Source: Mycobacterium sp. OAS707
GTDB taxonomy: Bacteria; Actinomycetota; Actinomycetes; Mycobacteriales; Mycobacteriaceae
DNA length: 64,000 bases
Reading direction: 5' to 3'
Assembly (NCBI RefSeq): GCF_014873705.1
Contig: NZ_JADBDS010000001.1
Location: 1,488,001-1,552,000 of the forward strand
The notes beneath the pieces are model-generated. The model saw only the letters and a program-made list of their open reading frames with translations, made no database searches and was not told where the DNA came from. Of this stretch, positions 62,972 through 64,000 are shown piece after piece (positions within the stretch are counted from its first letter, which is position 1; every line of letters begins with the position of its first letter). A program made the position numbers and the translations under genes.

Positions 62972-63922
62972 ATGAGCCCTGACTTGATCAAGACACCCTT
63001 CGGTTTCTCCTCCACGGCCGCCGAGGTCATCGCCGGCGTGGATCTGAGCGGTAAGCGAGCCGTCGTGACCGGCGCATCGTCGGGAATCGGCGTCGAAACC
63101 GCGCGGGCACTGGCCGCAGCCGGAGCGGCGGTCACGTTGGCGGTCCGAAACACGGAAACCGGCGAGCGGGTGGCCGCCGACATCCACCAGAGCACGGGCA
63201 ACGACGCGGTTGACGTCGCGGCGCTTGAACTGTCGGACCTCGCCAGCGTGAACGCATTCACCGCCGCGTGGAGCGGGCCACTGGACATCCTGGTCAACAA
63301 CGCCGGGGTGATGGCGATTCAAGAGCTGACGATCTCGGCCAGCGGTCACGAAATGCAGTTCGCCACAAATCATCTCGGGCATTTCGCGCTGGCCCTCGGG
63401 TTACACGATGCGCTGGCCGCTGCCGGCTCCGCACGCATCGTCTCGGTCAGCTCCGGTGGGCACCTGCGTTCACCGGTGGTGTTCGACGACATCGACTACG
63501 CGTTTCGCGACTACGACCCGTTCGGCGCCTACGGTCAGTCGAAGACGGCCAATGTGCTGTTCGCCGTGGAGGCCACTCGCCGGTGGGCATCCGAGGGAAT
63601 CGTCGCGAACGCGCTGATGCCGGGCGGAATCGCCACGCCGCTGCAGCGACACCTGCCGGCCCACTACGCCGCCGACGCGCTCAAGGCGTTCCGGGCGGGC
63701 GGCAGCGACTTCAAGACGGTCGAGCAAGGCGCGGCGACCTCGGTGTTGCTGGCCGCTTCCCCGTTGGTGGAAGGCGTCGGCGGTCGCTACTTCGAGAACT
63801 GCAACGAGGCGGCGTTGGTTTACCGGCGCGGCGGGCCAGGCACCGGCGGTGTCGCGCCGTATGCGCTCGATGCTGCCAATGCCGAACGGCTGTGGGAACT
63901 CTCGCTGGCATGGGTGCAATGA
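62972..63922 (+). CDS. Short-chain dehydrogenase/reductase (retinol dehydrogenase-like)
   Basis: 316 aa from ATG 62972, one base after the preceding stop. Cofactor motif RAVVTGASSGIGVETARALAAAGA, LVNNAGVMA, SVSSGGHL (catalytic Ser) and YGQSKTANVL (YxxxK). The C-terminal part resembles the WW-oxidoreductase/retinol dehydrogenase-like subfamily common in actinobacteria. Substrate unknown. It ends 3 nt before the glycosylase gene. Confidence 0.92.
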   Translation: MSPDLIKTPFGFSSTAAEVIAGVDLSGKRAVVTGASSGIGVETARALAAAGAAVTLAVRNTETGERVAADIHQSTGNDAVDVAALELSDLASVNAFTAAWSGPLDILVNNAGVMAIQELTISASGHEMQFATNHLGHFALALGLHDALAAAGSARIVSVSSGGHLRSPVVFDDIDYAFRDYDPFGAYGQSKTANVLFAVEATRRWASEGIVANALMPGGIATPLQRHLPAHYAADALKAFRAGGSDFKTVEQGAATSVLLAASPLVEGVGGRYFENCNEAALVYRRGGPGTGGVAPYALDAANAERLWELSLAWVQ

Positions 63923-63925
63923 AAC

Positions 63926-64000
63926 ATGCCTGAGGGCGACACGGTCTGGCACACCGCCACCATCTTGCGCGATGCGTTGGTCGGCAAAACGCTGACCCGG
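63926..64000 (+). CDS. Endonuclease VIII-type DNA glycosylase Nei2, 5' end only
   Basis: Only 25 codons are in the window. They begin MPEGDTVWHTA, the Fpg/Nei family start in which Pro2 forms the Schiff base and Glu3 is the general acid. The gene continues past the right edge. It matches the position of Rv3297 downstream of lhr. Function: removal of oxidised bases from DNA. Confidence 0.88.
   Translation, partial: MPEGDTVWHTATILRDALVGKTLTR

Overview
The window is high-GC actinobacterial chromosome and almost certainly comes from a Mycobacterium/Mycolicibacterium. Its right two thirds keep the gene order of the M. tuberculosis block Rv3280-Rv3297: accD5, accE5, maf, sseA, a SufE-like gene, accA3, sigF, rsbW/usfX, usfY, lat, lrpA, a DUF1338 gene, pcd-type aldehyde dehydrogenase, a TetR gene, lhr and nei. 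Extra genes are inserted at several points. Many starts look leaderless, with a TANNNT box 7-8 nt upstream of ATG or GTG, which is typical of mycobacteria. I see no tRNA, rRNA, CRISPR array or insertion sequence.

Region 1 (about 0.1-25 kb, with outliers at 28.7-31.0 and 32.4-33.1 kb) is a complete Wzx/Wzy-type exopolysaccharide locus. It encodes an initiating polyprenyl-phosphate sugar transferase (146-1636), a Wzz-like chain-length protein, a Wzz/BY-kinase-like protein with an altered P-loop, a Wzy/ligase-like membrane protein, a Wzx-like flippase, three GT-B glycosyltransferases, two sugar-nucleotide SDRs, a nucleotide-sugar dehydrogenase and two left-handed-beta-helix acetyltransferases. 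It also encodes a membrane acyltransferase-3, a SASA-type acetylesterase, a PslG-like glycoside hydrolase with an LGFP-like tail, a phosphodiesterase-superfamily protein and two methyltransferase-like proteins. Three paralogous secreted alpha/beta-hydrolases are threaded through one nine-gene operon (12161 to 2028, minus strand); one of them has lost its catalytic Ser and His. I regard this locus as the most interesting part of the window.

Region 2 (26-35 kb) holds the essential acyl-CoA carboxylase genes accD5-accE5-maf, sseA plus a SufE-like gene, and accA3. Exopolysaccharide genes are wedged between them on the opposite strand. accD5 and accA3 share a promoter-proximal sequence element.

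Region 3 (35-46.7 kb) is a SigF stress island. It holds rsbW-sigF, a converging STAS protein without the usual phospho-Ser, topoisomerase IB, a glycosyltransferase, a six-gene operon behind a textbook SigF promoter (acidic peptide, SDR, membrane-anchored protein, Nramp-like transporter, two PRC-barrel proteins), csbD, usfY with its own SigF-type promoter, and a PAS-ANTAR regulator.

Region 4 (46.7-64 kb) contains a membrane-anchored Mrr-like nuclease and a lysine-catabolism module (lat, lrpA, DUF1338 2-oxoadipate decarboxylase/hydroxylase-like, aldehyde dehydrogenase). An unusual inverted repeat spans the lrpA-lat junction. It continues with a beta-phosphoglucomutase plus GH65 phosphorylase pair, rtcB, a TetR regulator, lhr, a nitronate monooxygenase, an SDR and the 5' end of a nei2-type DNA glycosylase.
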